Shown one piece after another: positions 33,891 through 41,875 of a stretch of DNA of 64,000 nucleotides. The notes beneath the pieces are model-generated. The model had not been told where the DNA came from. It did not search any database and saw nothing but the letters and a program-made list of their open reading frames with translations. The position numbers were made by a program, and so were the translations under genes. Origin of the DNA: JARBUG01 sp035628915 (GTDB taxonomy: Bacteria; Bacillota; Sulfobacillia; Symbiobacteriales; Symbiobacteriaceae); contig DASPIW010000046.1 in assembly GCA_035628915.1 (NCBI GenBank), positions 1 to 64,000 of the forward strand, read 5' to 3'. Each line of letters starts with the position of its first letter. The stretch's first letter is position 1.

Positions 33891-34421
33891 TTAGCGATAT
33901 TTTCTTCGTTCCTCAATAAGCGGGGCGATGCGAGGCTGGACACTGCGCTTCATGGTCGCCTTCGCCCGGGCCAGATGCTGGCGGACCTGTCGCTCGTCCA
34001 TGTCCAGCGCTTCCGCTACCTCCTTGACTGTGAGCAGTCCACCGACCACCAGCTCGAAGCAGACCCGCTGCATCGGAGACAGGTACCCCATCGCTAGTTC
34101 GATCAAGGCTTCCTGCCACGGCCGAAGACTCCCCTCCGCCCCGGCCACGGCCCTGATGCCAACCACATCCATCATTTCTGCAGTCATCGGCACCTCTCGG
34201 CGGTGCCGGTCCCGGTCGCGTTGGAACTTGAATTGGTCGTCATCCATGGCCTTGCTCTTCGCCATATCGGTGCAGTAGCGGGCGACACTGGCCCAGGCCG
34301 CCGCTGCCATGACATCCCCGAACCCAGCAACTTTCTGCCGTCTCCGCTCCGCAAGAATGGCCGTTTCGGCGTACCCTTCCGCTATCTCGGTCGAGGCCAA
34401 AGGCCGTTGGTCGAGCATCAT
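33891..34421 (-). CDS. ArpU/sigma-70 region 4-like late regulator
   Basis: A 176-residue protein with a C-terminal sigma-region-4-type helix-turn-helix: LSPMQRVCFELVVGGLLTVK, VAEALDMDERQVRQHLARAK. The upstream part is helical. It resembles the phage ArpU/RinA-type transcriptional regulators that precede terminase genes and switch on packaging and structural transcription. Two adjacent ATGs (34,421 and 34,418) fit GGGAGG. A 16-bp motif precedes it. Confidence 0.75.
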   Translation of the reverse strand: MMLDQRPLASTEIAEGYAETAILAERRRQKVAGFGDVMAAAAWASVARYCTDMAKSKAMDDDQFKFQRDRDRHRREVPMTAEMMDVVGIRAVAGAEGSLRPWQEALIELAMGYLSPMQRVCFELVVGGLLTVKEVAEALDMDERQVRQHLARAKATMKRSVQPRIAPLIEERRKYR

Positions 34422-34447
34422 GGCTTCCTCCCTGGCAGTCCGGCGTC

Positions 34448-34463
34448 ATGTAGCGCGAGCGAC
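34448..34463 (+). repeat. 16-bp phage motif, copy 5 (exact)
   Basis: It lies 26 nt upstream of the ArpU-like start codon and just downstream of the end of the gene at 34,476-34,715. Confidence 0.85.
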
Positions 34464-34475
34464 AATCGAGCAACG

Positions 34476-34715
34476 CTACTTCGGGTGGCTTCTGGCCAGC
34501 CTGTGATACTGATCCTGCTTCGGCGGGTGCCGGTGACCGTTGTGTCCGGCGAAGAGCGACGTGACTGGAGAGGCGATTCGCCCGGCGGCCGGCGGCCACA
34601 TCAGCCACCCGGGCCCGAGGGCGGTCACCGGCACGTCAGGGGCAACGTACGGGCCGAGATCCCAAGCGGAGCCTGCATACGACGTTGTTGCGTTCGCGTA
34701 GACCAGCGTCTGCAT
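34476..34715 (-). CDS. Small phage protein of unknown function
   Basis: A 79-residue protein starting at ATG 34,715 behind TACGGAGGTG. It contains a hydrophobic, Pro/Trp-rich middle (ALGPGWLMWPPAAG) and a basic C-terminus. No family recognised. A 16-bp phage motif directly precedes its ribosome binding site. Confidence 0.5.
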   Translation of the reverse strand: MQTLVYANATTSYAGSAWDLGPYVAPDVPVTALGPGWLMWPPAAGRIASPVTSLFAGHNGHRHPPKQDQYHRLARSHPK

Positions 34716-34731
34716 GGGGCCACCTCCGTAG

Positions 34732-34747
34732 ATGTAGCGCGAGCGAC
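34732..34747 (+). repeat. 16-bp phage motif, copy 6 (exact)
   Basis: It lies 16 nt upstream of the start of the gene at 34,476-34,715, immediately before its GGAGGTG. It is also close to the divergent gene starting at 34,807. Confidence 0.85.
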
Positions 34748-34806
34748 TTCTTGCAGGTCAAACATTCCGAACGTTGAATCAATACCGTGGAAAGGGGGTC
34801 TGGAAG

Positions 34807-35577
34807 ATGGTGAAAGCTCCAGAGGCCAACGGGAACGGGACGACTGACGCGAGGAGCAGTCTCATCAGAAACCGGGTGGAGGACTGGCTCGCTGAAGAAC
34901 GACTGCGAGTTTCGCAGGTTATCCAACAGAAGAAGCGGGAATTTGCCAGTCGCAATACACTGAGATCAACTCCGATGTTGCAGGTTACGGGCGAGGAGTT
35001 CTGGGCGTCGGTCAGGCGCACGCTGTGCCATAGGCTGCAACTCGAAAAGGAGATTCCGGGCGGTCTCTCACCATCACTCCGAGACGACCTCCATCTGCTG
35101 CTCACCAGAGAATCAGCGTGGGCTCTAGCCTCGGTGAATGAAATTGCTGATCTGATTAAGCTGACTGACCGGATCCCCCCTTACCTTCTTGAGCAGCAGG
35201 CGGAGATTGAGGTTTGGCTGGGTCGCCAGATCCAGATCATCGAGGACGAGTTTGCTCTTGGTCTCCTGCAGGGCCAAACCTCAAGAGGCATGAACATCGG
35301 GACCCTGGTCATCGGGACGAACAACCAAGTGGCCATCGACCCGGAGGTGCTCGAGGACTTGATTTCGCTCCTCTCGACTCGTTTGCAAAAGCATGACACG
35401 GCCCTCACCCAGGAGCTTAGGGCGATTGCCGACGCCGTTAAGGCAAACCGCCGCCCCAGTAACCTGCAAAAGGCAGCCGACACAATCAAGGCGATGGAGA
35501 ACTGGCGCCAGGTGCTCGGCCCTGCGTTCCGCATCGTGTGGCCTCTGCTCCAGTCCTGGGTCACTGGCATTGAATAA
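34807..35577 (+). CDS. Plus-strand inserted gene (moron), helical protein
   Basis: A 256-residue protein starting at ATG 34,807 after AAAGGGGG. It is almost entirely helical, with long amphipathic stretches (LTRESAWALASVNEIADLIK, LLSTRLQKHDTALTQELRAI), and a short beta insert (GMNIGTLVIGTNNQVAI). No transmembrane segment. It opposes all surrounding genes and has its own terminator, so it is probably expressed in the lysogen. Its left neighbour begins divergently, and on the right it faces a minus-strand gene that now runs into it. Function unknown. Confidence 0.65.
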   Translation: MVKAPEANGNGTTDARSSLIRNRVEDWLAEERLRVSQVIQQKKREFASRNTLRSTPMLQVTGEEFWASVRRTLCHRLQLEKEIPGGLSPSLRDDLHLLLTRESAWALASVNEIADLIKLTDRIPPYLLEQQAEIEVWLGRQIQIIEDEFALGLLQGQTSRGMNIGTLVIGTNNQVAIDPEVLEDLISLLSTRLQKHDTALTQELRAIADAVKANRRPSNLQKAADTIKAMENWRQVLGPAFRIVWPLLQSWVTGIE

Positions 35578-35936
35578 ATTTCGAACGTAGCATCCTCCTG
35601 TGGTGTCGCAAGTGCGGCACCACAGTTGTTTCTCTCGCATGGTTCCGGGCGCCTCGAGGCTGTGCCGGCCGGGGCTGGTTCGCTGGGGTCGTACCTGGTG
35701 CATGCCGGGTCGGACTTGCGCCGCTTGCCGCCCCAGCCGTCCTTCACCGTAGAGCCTACAGTGTGGATCTCGCACTTCCAGTGAGTCCCTGACCACTTGT
35801 GACACTGCAGATGCATGCAGCCGCCGCAGATCGCCCCGGGCGGACCGCCGCTTAGCGGTTGGTGTGGGCTCGCGTGCTCTTTGAGCTTCTTCTCTGCCGG
35901 CGTCTCTGGGAAGAGCCGGAGTTGCTCCGGGATCAT
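35181..35936 (-). CDS. Zn-ribbon phage protein with 3' end altered by insertion
   Basis: The N-terminal 110 residues are a convincing Cys-rich protein (ICGGCMHLQCHKWSGTHWKC...DPACTRYDPSEPAPAG). Beyond about 35,580 the frame continues for 130 codons through the antisense of the plus-strand gene and its terminator, with unrelated composition. I infer that the natural 3' end was removed by insertion of the plus-strand gene. It overlaps the upstream gene by 4 bases. Confidence 0.55.
   Translation of the reverse strand: MIPEQLRLFPETPAEKKLKEHASPHQPLSGGPPGAICGGCMHLQCHKWSGTHWKCEIHTVGSTVKDGWGGKRRKSDPACTRYDPSEPAPAGTASRRPEPCERNNCGAALATPQEDATFEIYSMPVTQDWSRGHTMRNAGPSTWRQFSIALIVSAAFCRLLGRRFALTASAIALSSWVRAVSCFCKRVERSEIKSSSTSGSMATWLFVPMTRVPMFMPLEVWPCRRPRANSSSMIWIWRPSQTSISACCSRR
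35598..35633 (+). terminator. Terminator of the inserted gene
   Basis: CTGTGGTG pairs with CACCACAG (internal CGCA/TGCG also pairs) and is followed by TTGTTTCT. Confidence 0.75.
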
Positions 35937-36949
35937 GACCTGGGCGCCGCCGTCTTGTTGATGCGGCCCTCACAAAACAGGCCTTCGCCCTCCGGCCGAT
36001 GCGGGCAGCGCTCGCAATCCTCGGGCCCGATCTCCAGGCGGGTATCGCAGGCCGGCCTTGTCCCGGCCGCCACCTCGGCCACGATCTGCTCATGCACCTC
36101 GTGGAGACCTGCCACCAGACTCGCCGGCGGCCTAATCGTGGCCACGGGCTCGGGCGCCTTCCCATCCAGTTGGGCCGCCAGCGCCGCCCACGTCGCGTTC
36201 CGGTCGTTGATGATGATCTTCGTGGTCCCCGGTGCTCCCCGGTCGAGCCAGGCGAAGAATGCGCCCTGCAGGTCCTGCGCGGTGAAGAGCTTCGGCCAGG
36301 CCTTGTTGCCGATTGCCGAACGCAGTACCGCCAGGTCGATGTGGTGAACCTCGATCGGCGGCTGATGCTCCGGGTCGTCCATGCTGGCCTTCCACTTGTC
36401 GAGCAGCGTAAGTGCGCACGCCCGGCTGACTTTCAAAACCTCGTTGTCGCCCCCGGCGGGCTCGGGCGCCGCCATGTCAACGCCGCTAACGTAGCTCGGT
36501 GATGCCGGGGCCCACATAGCCTCAATCTCAGCCAGCGCCACAACGGCCCCCTCGATCGTGGTCACACACCACCGCCCCATCTTGTACATCAGCTCGGGCT
36601 CCAGCTGCCCCTGCAAGAGGAAGATCACAGGCTTGCCCTGGCCGGCCGTATACCCGGCCTCCAGGTGGACGCTCCGCCCGCACGGCAGGACGCACACCGT
36701 TGCATCCGCCCCGTCCAGCGCTGCCATGTCGAAACCGAAGCCCCGTTCGGCCACCGGATGGCCCAGCAGTTCGATGAAATCCTCCGGCGTCCAGCCCTTC
36801 CACTCCGGATCGATCTCCGACCAGTGGAAGCCTTCGTTGCCGGGCGCCGGGTGCCGAAAGTCGTAGACCTCATGGCCGGCCGCCCGCAGGGCCGCCACCA
36901 CTTCAGGCTGAGTCGTGTTCCGCCAGCTGCTTGCGACGTAGACCTTCAT
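35933..36949 (-). CDS. Nucleoside 2-deoxyribosyltransferase-like protein
   Basis: A 338-residue protein. The N-terminal 150 residues match the nucleoside 2-deoxyribosyltransferase-like fold: VYVASSWRNTTQPEVVAALR, FDMAALDGADATVCVLPCG and SVHLEAGYTAGQGKPVIF. Such phage enzymes may salvage or modify nucleotides. The C-terminal half is unrelated and ends with a Cys cluster (DCERCPHRPEGEGLFCEG), so this is a two-domain fusion. Confidence 0.7.
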   Translation of the reverse strand: MKVYVASSWRNTTQPEVVAALRAAGHEVYDFRHPAPGNEGFHWSEIDPEWKGWTPEDFIELLGHPVAERGFGFDMAALDGADATVCVLPCGRSVHLEAGYTAGQGKPVIFLLQGQLEPELMYKMGRWCVTTIEGAVVALAEIEAMWAPASPSYVSGVDMAAPEPAGGDNEVLKVSRACALTLLDKWKASMDDPEHQPPIEVHHIDLAVLRSAIGNKAWPKLFTAQDLQGAFFAWLDRGAPGTTKIIINDRNATWAALAAQLDGKAPEPVATIRPPASLVAGLHEVHEQIVAEVAAGTRPACDTRLEIGPEDCERCPHRPEGEGLFCEGRINKTAAPRS

Positions 36950-36973
36950 GCCTGTCCCTCGCTTTCTCGCCGG

Positions 36974-37738
36974 TCAGGCCGGCGAATAAGTGCCCGTCTT
37001 GGCCCCGCATTCCGGGCAGCACACCGGGTAGGTGCCTTCCTCCTGCTCCGTGTGCTCGCACTCGGCGTTCACCCAGGTCCACCCGCCGCAGTTGCAGTGA
37101 TACCGGTTCAGGCTCTTCACCTGCCGCAGTTCCTCGCCGCACTCGGGGCACTCCCCGGTGGGCGTGCTGGAGGCCTCGGCGTAGCAGCCATTACTGACGC
37201 AGACATAGGCCGGTTCCAGGACCACAGTAGTGAACTGCGGGGGGAAGTCGCTTACCTGGCCGCCCGCCATCGGCGGGTAATTCCGGGCTCCGGGCCGGCA
37301 GCCCGGGTGCTCCCACTCCTCTGCCATCCCGTCTGTCCGCCGCACCATCTGCAGCTCCCCGCCGGCGCACCCACAGAACCGGCAGAACTTGCCCTCCAGG
37401 TTGTCTTGACCTCCGGCCATCGGCGGGTACTTCCGAGCGGGTACCGGCTTCTCCGCTTCGAGAGCCGCCAGGGCTTCGGCGAAGGTCTGGCACCTGGCGC
37501 ACCGGTGCGGCCCCATCGTTGTGTCACGGCAGGTCTCGCAGTTGTCGACCGCTTCCTGCATCAGGCGGGCCAGTTGGTTGCGCTGGGCAGTGACTCGGCA
37601 GCGTTCGCCGTCCAGCTCCATGACCCGCTTGCGCAGCCATGCATCCATCTCATCGATGCGCTTCACACGCTCGCCAGCGATTCGGGCCTGTTCCCCAATC
37701 TGTGCGATGTTCGCCGTCAGTTGGTCTATCTGGTTCAT
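36974..37738 (-). CDS. Multi-zinc-ribbon phage protein
   Basis: A 254-residue protein starting at ATG 37,738 behind CGGAGG. A coiled-coil N-terminus (MNQIDQLTANIAQIGEQ) is followed by at least four Cys-rich modules: NCETCRDTTMGPHRCARC, FCRFCGCAGGE, ECPECGEELR and CCPECGAKTG. Two copies of the linker YPPMAGGQ suggest an internal duplication. Function unknown; probably nucleic-acid or protein binding. Confidence 0.65.
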   Translation of the reverse strand: MNQIDQLTANIAQIGEQARIAGERVKRIDEMDAWLRKRVMELDGERCRVTAQRNQLARLMQEAVDNCETCRDTTMGPHRCARCQTFAEALAALEAEKPVPARKYPPMAGGQDNLEGKFCRFCGCAGGELQMVRRTDGMAEEWEHPGCRPGARNYPPMAGGQVSDFPPQFTTVVLEPAYVCVSNGCYAEASSTPTGECPECGEELRQVKSLNRYHCNCGGWTWVNAECEHTEQEEGTYPVCCPECGAKTGTYSPA

Positions 37739-37913
37739 GTCCGTTCCTCCGTTCCCCCGGGCCCGGTTGCTCGGTCCCGCACCAATCGGTTGTGTTGTAG
37801 CACTTCCGATGCACATCAATGTTGTCAGGCTATAATGACAAGTCTTGCTCATGGCCTGCAGCCGCCTCCGGCTCGTCCTAAAGTCATCAAGATAGAAGGG
37901 GGCTGCTGCAAGT

Positions 37914-38273
37914 ATGAGCCGTTGGGATGACGTCAAGAACCTTACCGCCGACAAGTTCGGGGAGTATGCCGAGGCCCGCATCAAGGCCATCCTCGAAGGG
38001 TTTGGGTGGACCGTTAACTACAACAAGCCGAATAGCGAGGGGGCGAGCGACCTCATCGCCGTCAAGGGACAGAAGAAATGGTACGTGCAGGTCAAGGCGG
38101 CCCGAGCCGCCACGGCGCCGACCGTCGCCGATGCTGACAAGACCCGAATCGTCAAGAGTGCCAGCGGCAACAACGCCGTCCCCGTCATTGCCCTGTACTA
38201 CTTCGAGAAGGAGAACGGCACGTACGAGTTCCGGCACGCCGCTACATGGGACCCCCTCGACGCCAGCAAGTAA
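37914..38273 (+). CDS. Plus-strand PD-(D/E)XK nuclease-like protein
   Basis: A 119-residue protein with a Holliday-junction-resolvase/restriction-like core: EYAEARIKAILEGFGW, then SEGASDLIAVKGQKKWYVQVKA, where Asp and the QVK motif would form the active site. It starts at ATG 37,914 behind AAGGGGG. A -10-like TATAAT lies at 37,831-37,836. It is a second gene facing against the early/middle operon and may be an independently expressed moron. It could process phage or foreign DNA; the substrate is not evident. Confidence 0.75.
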   Translation: MSRWDDVKNLTADKFGEYAEARIKAILEGFGWTVNYNKPNSEGASDLIAVKGQKKWYVQVKAARAATAPTVADADKTRIVKSASGNNAVPVIALYYFEKENGTYEFRHAATWDPLDASK

Positions 38274-38297
38274 GCTCTGAACCGCCCGGTCCGCCCG

Positions 38298-38738
38298 CTA
38301 TGGGCTGGCCGGGCCTTCTGCTTTCTCGGGTGCCCCCTCCTTCCCTACACAGGAGCTACACAGCCCCGGCCGGTGCCAGTGGCAGCCCTCAGTGCACCCC
38401 CGCATGTCCGTGCACCCGCAGATCCGGCAGTAGTCCCCGCCGTTCATTACCGCATCGGCCGCCGCGGCCACCCTCTCCCACAGCTCGTCATCTTCGATGT
38501 CCTCGACCTTGTCGTAGCCCGTCAGCGTCTGGACGGCGATCTCGTGGCGCTCCCAGCCCACCGCCGCCGGGTCCACCGGCTGCAGGACCGCATAGGCCTG
38601 ACCACCGATGCTGAGCACCACCGACACGATGAACTTGTGCTCGGTGCCTTCCTTGTCCGGAAGCATCACAAACGCCGCATGGTTCGGGACCCCATCCGCC
38701 GGCGGCATCGCCGGGCGCAGGTTGTCTACCTCAGCCAT
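38298..38738 (-). CDS. DUF1292-like protein with zinc-binding C-terminus
   Basis: A 146-residue protein whose first 90 residues resemble DUF1292 (KFIVSVVLSIGGQAYAVLQP, then an acidic segment EDIEDDELWERVAAAAD). The C-terminus has a Cys/His module (DYCRICGCTDMRGC ... CHWHRPGLCSSC). The ATG at 38,738 overlaps the stop of the upstream gene (TAATG). Function unknown. Confidence 0.65.
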   Translation of the reverse strand: MAEVDNLRPAMPPADGVPNHAAFVMLPDKEGTEHKFIVSVVLSIGGQAYAVLQPVDPAAVGWERHEIAVQTLTGYDKVEDIEDDELWERVAAAADAVMNGGDYCRICGCTDMRGCTEGCHWHRPGLCSSCVGKEGAPEKAEGPASP

Positions 38739-39229
38739 TACCTCAACACCCTCCCTTGCCTCGGTTCGCACACTCGGGCGGCGCCGGCACAGTACCAGAA
38801 CTCCTTGAAGATCGCAAACTTGTCGATGATCTGTTGCACCGCCTGCTTGCCGTCGGCCAGCGTCGCCGCCATGCTGGACACGTTCAGCGAGTGGTAGGCC
38901 TTGTTCATGAACAGCACGCCCCAGGTAAACCCGCCCTTCCCGTTCTGCATGACCTGGGCTGTCCACACACGGCTGACGGAGTTCCGCATCCCCGTGGCCT
39001 CCGACATGTCGCCCGTCTGCGAATCGTTCCAGATAATCACCCTGTGTTCAGCCTGGCTCGGCTGGGTGACCGGGCAGCGGATCTCCTCGAGATGGACAAA
39101 GGACCTGTACGTCTTCGCCAGCCGGCGGATCCCAGGCCGGCGCCGCCCCCAGGTGGTTCCTTCGCCTTCCTCACCCAGCGGCCGGGTGTGCCACCGGCCC
39201 TGCTCGTCCTGCCAGATCTGTACGTCCAC
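38738..39229 (-). CDS. Phage protein of unknown function
   Basis: A 163-residue protein starting at GTG 39,229, 8 nt after AGGAGGG. It is alpha/beta in character (VDVQIWQDEQGRWHTRPLG, WGVLFMNKAYHSLNVSSMA, AVQQIIDKFAIFKEFWYC). No family recognised. It is tightly coupled to both neighbours. Confidence 0.55.
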   Translation of the reverse strand: MDVQIWQDEQGRWHTRPLGEEGEGTTWGRRRPGIRRLAKTYRSFVHLEEIRCPVTQPSQAEHRVIIWNDSQTGDMSEATGMRNSVSRVWTAQVMQNGKGGFTWGVLFMNKAYHSLNVSSMAATLADGKQAVQQIIDKFAIFKEFWYCAGAARVCEPRQGRVLR

Positions 39230-39242
39230 TTTGTTGGCCCTC

Positions 39243-39416
39243 CTACCGGCAGCCGGCCCGCGGGGTTCGCCACGGCGGGCCGGCACGGTCGACCGGGGTC
39301 ACGAGGTTGACAACCTCCATGCACCGCACGCCCGTCGCGTGCTCCTTCTCGGGCGTCGGGTTCTGGATCCGCCGGAGGCGGGCCCGCCGCTTCGCCTTGT
39401 CGCGTCCCTGTTCCAC
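39243..39416 (-). CDS. Small Arg-rich protein
   Basis: A 57-residue ORF from GTG 39,416, which follows GAGAGGAG. It is highly basic (DKAKRRARLRRIQNPTPEKE), then CMEVVNLVTPVDRAGPPW. Its TAG merges into the ribosome binding site of the next gene. Function unknown. Confidence 0.45.
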   Translation of the reverse strand: MEQGRDKAKRRARLRRIQNPTPEKEHATGVRCMEVVNLVTPVDRAGPPWRTPRAGCR

Positions 39417-39421
39417 CTGGT

Positions 39422-39763
39422 TCAGCTCCTCTCGCTGGCGCCCGCCAGATCAAGACGCATCTGGTTCGGGCTGTTGACAGCCTCCCGCATCGCCTCATCG
39501 GCATGGAACGCTTCGACGATCTCCGCCCAGTCGGCCGGATCGTCCGGGTAGATCCACTCGCACTCAGACCCGACGGCCATCCATACCCGGTCGCACTCTG
39601 GATGATGGTGGAAGTGCCAGAACCGCTTCTCGGCGCCGTCGCAATCCCAGCACAGCCAGGGCGGCACCGTCACCTTGACGTACTCCGTGCCGGCAGGGAT
39701 CGGCTCCCCGCACAGCTTGCACTTACAGTCTTTCTTGGCCTTGACGGTCACCTTCGTGATCAT
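39422..39763 (-). CDS. Cys/His-rich phage protein
   Basis: A 113-residue protein beginning MITKVTVKAKKDCKCKLCGE, with a probable zinc site formed by CKCKLC, LCWDCDGAEKRFWHFHHHPEC. Helical C-terminus. Function unknown. It overlaps the upstream gene by 4 bases. Confidence 0.6.
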   Translation of the reverse strand: MITKVTVKAKKDCKCKLCGEPIPAGTEYVKVTVPPWLCWDCDGAEKRFWHFHHHPECDRVWMAVGSECEWIYPDDPADWAEIVEAFHADEAMREAVNSPNQMRLDLAGASERS

Positions 39764-39984
39764 GCCCGCCTCAGCTCCCTCTCCGCTTCGACCCCGATCG
39801 CGGTCAGGGATCCGCCGTGCTCTACCTTGTGGGTTGCGTCCGCACTCGGGTCCGTCCGGACTCCGTAGGTCGTCAAGTCGCCAGATAACAGTTCCCGGGC
39901 GATGTCCATGAGCACGGCAGCCGCTGCCCGGCGGTTCACCGCGGCCACCTTCACCGTCAACCCGAGAGGCTTGGGTCCGAACAT
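39760..39984 (-). CDS. Small phage protein of unknown function
   Basis: A 74-residue protein starting at ATG 39,984 (MFGPKPLGLTVKVAAVNRR). It has a mixed alpha/beta pattern. Its 3' end overlaps the next gene by 4 bases. No family recognised. Confidence 0.5.
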   Translation of the reverse strand: MFGPKPLGLTVKVAAVNRRAAAAVLMDIARELLSGDLTTYGVRTDPSADATHKVEHGGSLTAIGVEAERELRRA

Positions 39985-40072
39985 CTGTCCTCCGTCTCCT
40001 TTCTCGCGGATCACAGAGGATTCACGCTGAAATCGTTGAACTGTTCGACTACAGAAAGGAGGTTTGATATTG

Positions 40073-40240
40073 GTGGAAGCCAAGAGCATGGCAGAGATCG
40101 CCCTTGAATTGGCGCTGAAAGTGGCCGAGAAGAAAACCCTGGCCGGTACTGGTGTCGAGTCGGCAAAGGCGATTGCTGAGATCTACAACACCATCCTCCA
40201 ACAAATCGCCCCGACTACTTACAAGAACATACACATGTGA
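40073..40240 (+). CDS. Third plus-strand small gene (55 aa)
   Basis: It starts at GTG 40,073 behind AAAGGAGGT (a TTG is 3 bases earlier). The product is helical (SMAEIALELALKVAEKK) and ends YKNIHM. It opposes the surrounding operon and ends at a strong hairpin terminator, so it is a separate unit. Function unknown. Confidence 0.55.
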   Translation: MEAKSMAEIALELALKVAEKKTLAGTGVESAKAIAEIYNTILQQIAPTTYKNIHM

Positions 40241-40253
40241 CCGTTGCCTTCGC

Positions 40254-40286
40254 GGGGCGCCCTGGGCCACCTACCCAGGGCGCCCC
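40254..40286. terminator. Bidirectional hairpin terminator
   Basis: GGGGCGCCCTGGG pairs perfectly with CCCAGGGCGCCCC around a 7-nt loop, between convergent genes. Confidence 0.75.
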
Positions 40287-40299
40287 TCCGCGTTGCTTG

Positions 40300-40641
40300 C
40301 TAGCAGTCCGACTGGCAAAGGAAATCGGGGACCTTGTGCTGGGCCCGGATCGCCTCCCGGAAGGTGATGACCTCTCCGGTCGGCTTCTCGTTTTCGTCCA
40401 TCAGGGCGACGTTGTGAACGTCCAGGTCGGCGATCTGAATCGGATAGCCCTCCGGGATTTCGGCGCCGGCCGTCTCACCTTTGAAAAAGGCGATTGCCTC
40501 TTCCTCGCTGCGGGCGGCCACCACGTACATATCGTCCATGTCCCAGGCGCCCACGCCGTTCTCGAACATGCTGGCCGCATCGACGGCCGGGTCCTGATCG
40601 ACCTTGGCCTCAGCCTCGGGCGCCTCATCGTTAGGTTCCAT
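40300..40641 (-). CDS. Acidic phage protein of unknown function
   Basis: A 113-residue, strongly acidic protein (EPNDEAPEAEAKVDQDPA) with a folded middle YVVAARSEEEAIAFFKGETA. No family recognised. Confidence 0.55.
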   Translation of the reverse strand: MEPNDEAPEAEAKVDQDPAVDAASMFENGVGAWDMDDMYVVAARSEEEAIAFFKGETAGAEIPEGYPIQIADLDVHNVALMDENEKPTGEVITFREAIRAQHKVPDFLCQSDC

Positions 40642-40675
40642 GCTTGTCTCCCTTCTGGGCGCGCACCGGCGCCCG

Positions 40676-41443
40676 CTATGCTGTTGCCGTCTCCCGCCGA
40701 TTTCGGGACCGGGACTTACCCCCGGGCGCCCTCACGCCGGCCAGGTAGTTCTCCACGGCCCGGCGCACCGCCGCCCTCAGGTCGTCAGACACCGGCCCGT
40801 CCACGGCCAACTGCTGCGCTACCTTCGTGCACTTCCGCCGGGCCCGCTGGCAGGCGTTGTCGATGGTCTTCCAACGGTACCCGTAGTCATCACTGACGTT
40901 CCGGTATGGCTCCTCACCCAGGATCACCCGGGTGAAAATCAGCCGCTCCAGGTCGCTGAGGGGAGCGATCATCGCCGCCAGGAGATCATCCGCCTCGCCG
41001 CTCACCGCGTCGGCCGGGTCCCTACCGAGCCCGCTGCCGTCAGGAAAGTCCATTCGCGCCAGGTACGTGTCATCCGGCTTGCGACGTTCATTTGCGTAGA
41101 CCGGCTCGTCCAGCGACGTGGCGTTGTTCTGGCCCTGCCGCATCTGCCTGTTGGCGTTCTTGACTTCCTGGATGATGTCGCAGAGCATCACCCGCTCCGC
41201 CCACTTCGTGAACACGGCGTGCTTGCCGGGATCCCACGTGCGCAATGCCTCCGCCACTCCGATCACGGCCACCTGTATCAGATCCTGCTGGTCTCCACCG
41301 CTCGGAAGGTGCCAGCCCTGGCCGTAGACCACCATGGCTGCCCACTCACGGGCCACCTTCAGCAGGCGCTCCTCGGCGAGCTTGTCCCCGTCCTGGGCCA
41401 GCGGGGCCAGGCGGTTCATCAGTGCGTAGTCGGCCGTGCTCAT
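40676..41443 (-). CDS. Phage-encoded sigma-70-like factor
   Basis: A 255-residue protein starting at ATG 41,443 behind GGAGG. Region 2-like sequence is clear: DQQDLIQVAVIGVAEALRTW followed by FTKWAERVMLCDIIQEVKN, the core-binding and -10-recognition helices. A region 4-like helix-turn-helix follows (ERLIFTRVILGEEPYRNVSD, YRWKTIDNACQRARRK). It could direct host RNA polymerase to middle or late phage promoters. It lies immediately downstream of the PRTRC cassette. Confidence 0.85.
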   Translation of the reverse strand: MSTADYALMNRLAPLAQDGDKLAEERLLKVAREWAAMVVYGQGWHLPSGGDQQDLIQVAVIGVAEALRTWDPGKHAVFTKWAERVMLCDIIQEVKNANRQMRQGQNNATSLDEPVYANERRKPDDTYLARMDFPDGSGLGRDPADAVSGEADDLLAAMIAPLSDLERLIFTRVILGEEPYRNVSDDYGYRWKTIDNACQRARRKCTKVAQQLAVDGPVSDDLRAAVRRAVENYLAGVRAPGGKSRSRNRRETATA

Positions 41444-41856
41444 GTCCCCGTTACCTCCAGATCCGCCGGCGGCCGGCCCCGGGCGATCAGTTCCCAGACC
41501 TCCGGGGCCAGGCCGGCCGTTTCCTGGTAGTACCTCTGCAGCCATCCCTGCAGGTAGGCCCGGGCCTCGTCGTCAGACTCCCGGCTGCCTCTCATCAGCA
41601 GCTGGTGGCTCGCACACACCCCGGCCCGGTTGATCTCGTCGTCCACTCCACCCTGATCCCACCGGATCCCGTGAGGATAGCTGATGATCGGATGCTCGCA
41701 GTCCGGGAAACAGCACCGGTGTCCTTGCCGGGCCGAGACGGCCGCCGCCACCTTGACCTTGATGGCCAGCGTTCTCAGCTCATGCTGTAGGGCCCATTCC
41801 TCAGGTACCGACTGGTGGCGCCACTGCACGCCCGCTCTGCCCTTCGGTCTTGCCAT
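41440..41856 (-). CDS. HNH-like/zinc phage protein
   Basis: A 138-residue protein with a Cys/His arrangement GHRCCFPDCEHPIISYPHG ... INRAGVCASHQLL that resembles a degenerate HNH or zinc-finger module. The C-terminal part is helical. It overlaps the sigma-like gene by 4 bases. Confidence 0.55.
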   Translation of the reverse strand: MARPKGRAGVQWRHQSVPEEWALQHELRTLAIKVKVAAAVSARQGHRCCFPDCEHPIISYPHGIRWDQGGVDDEINRAGVCASHQLLMRGSRESDDEARAYLQGWLQRYYQETAGLAPEVWELIARGRPPADLEVTGT

Positions 41857-41875
41857 CTGGCGCCACGCCTCCCCT

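Noticed and set aside
36665..37930. 421-codon plus-strand frame
   Set aside because: It runs antisense through the deoxyribosyltransferase-like and zinc-ribbon genes, which have clear motifs and start sites.
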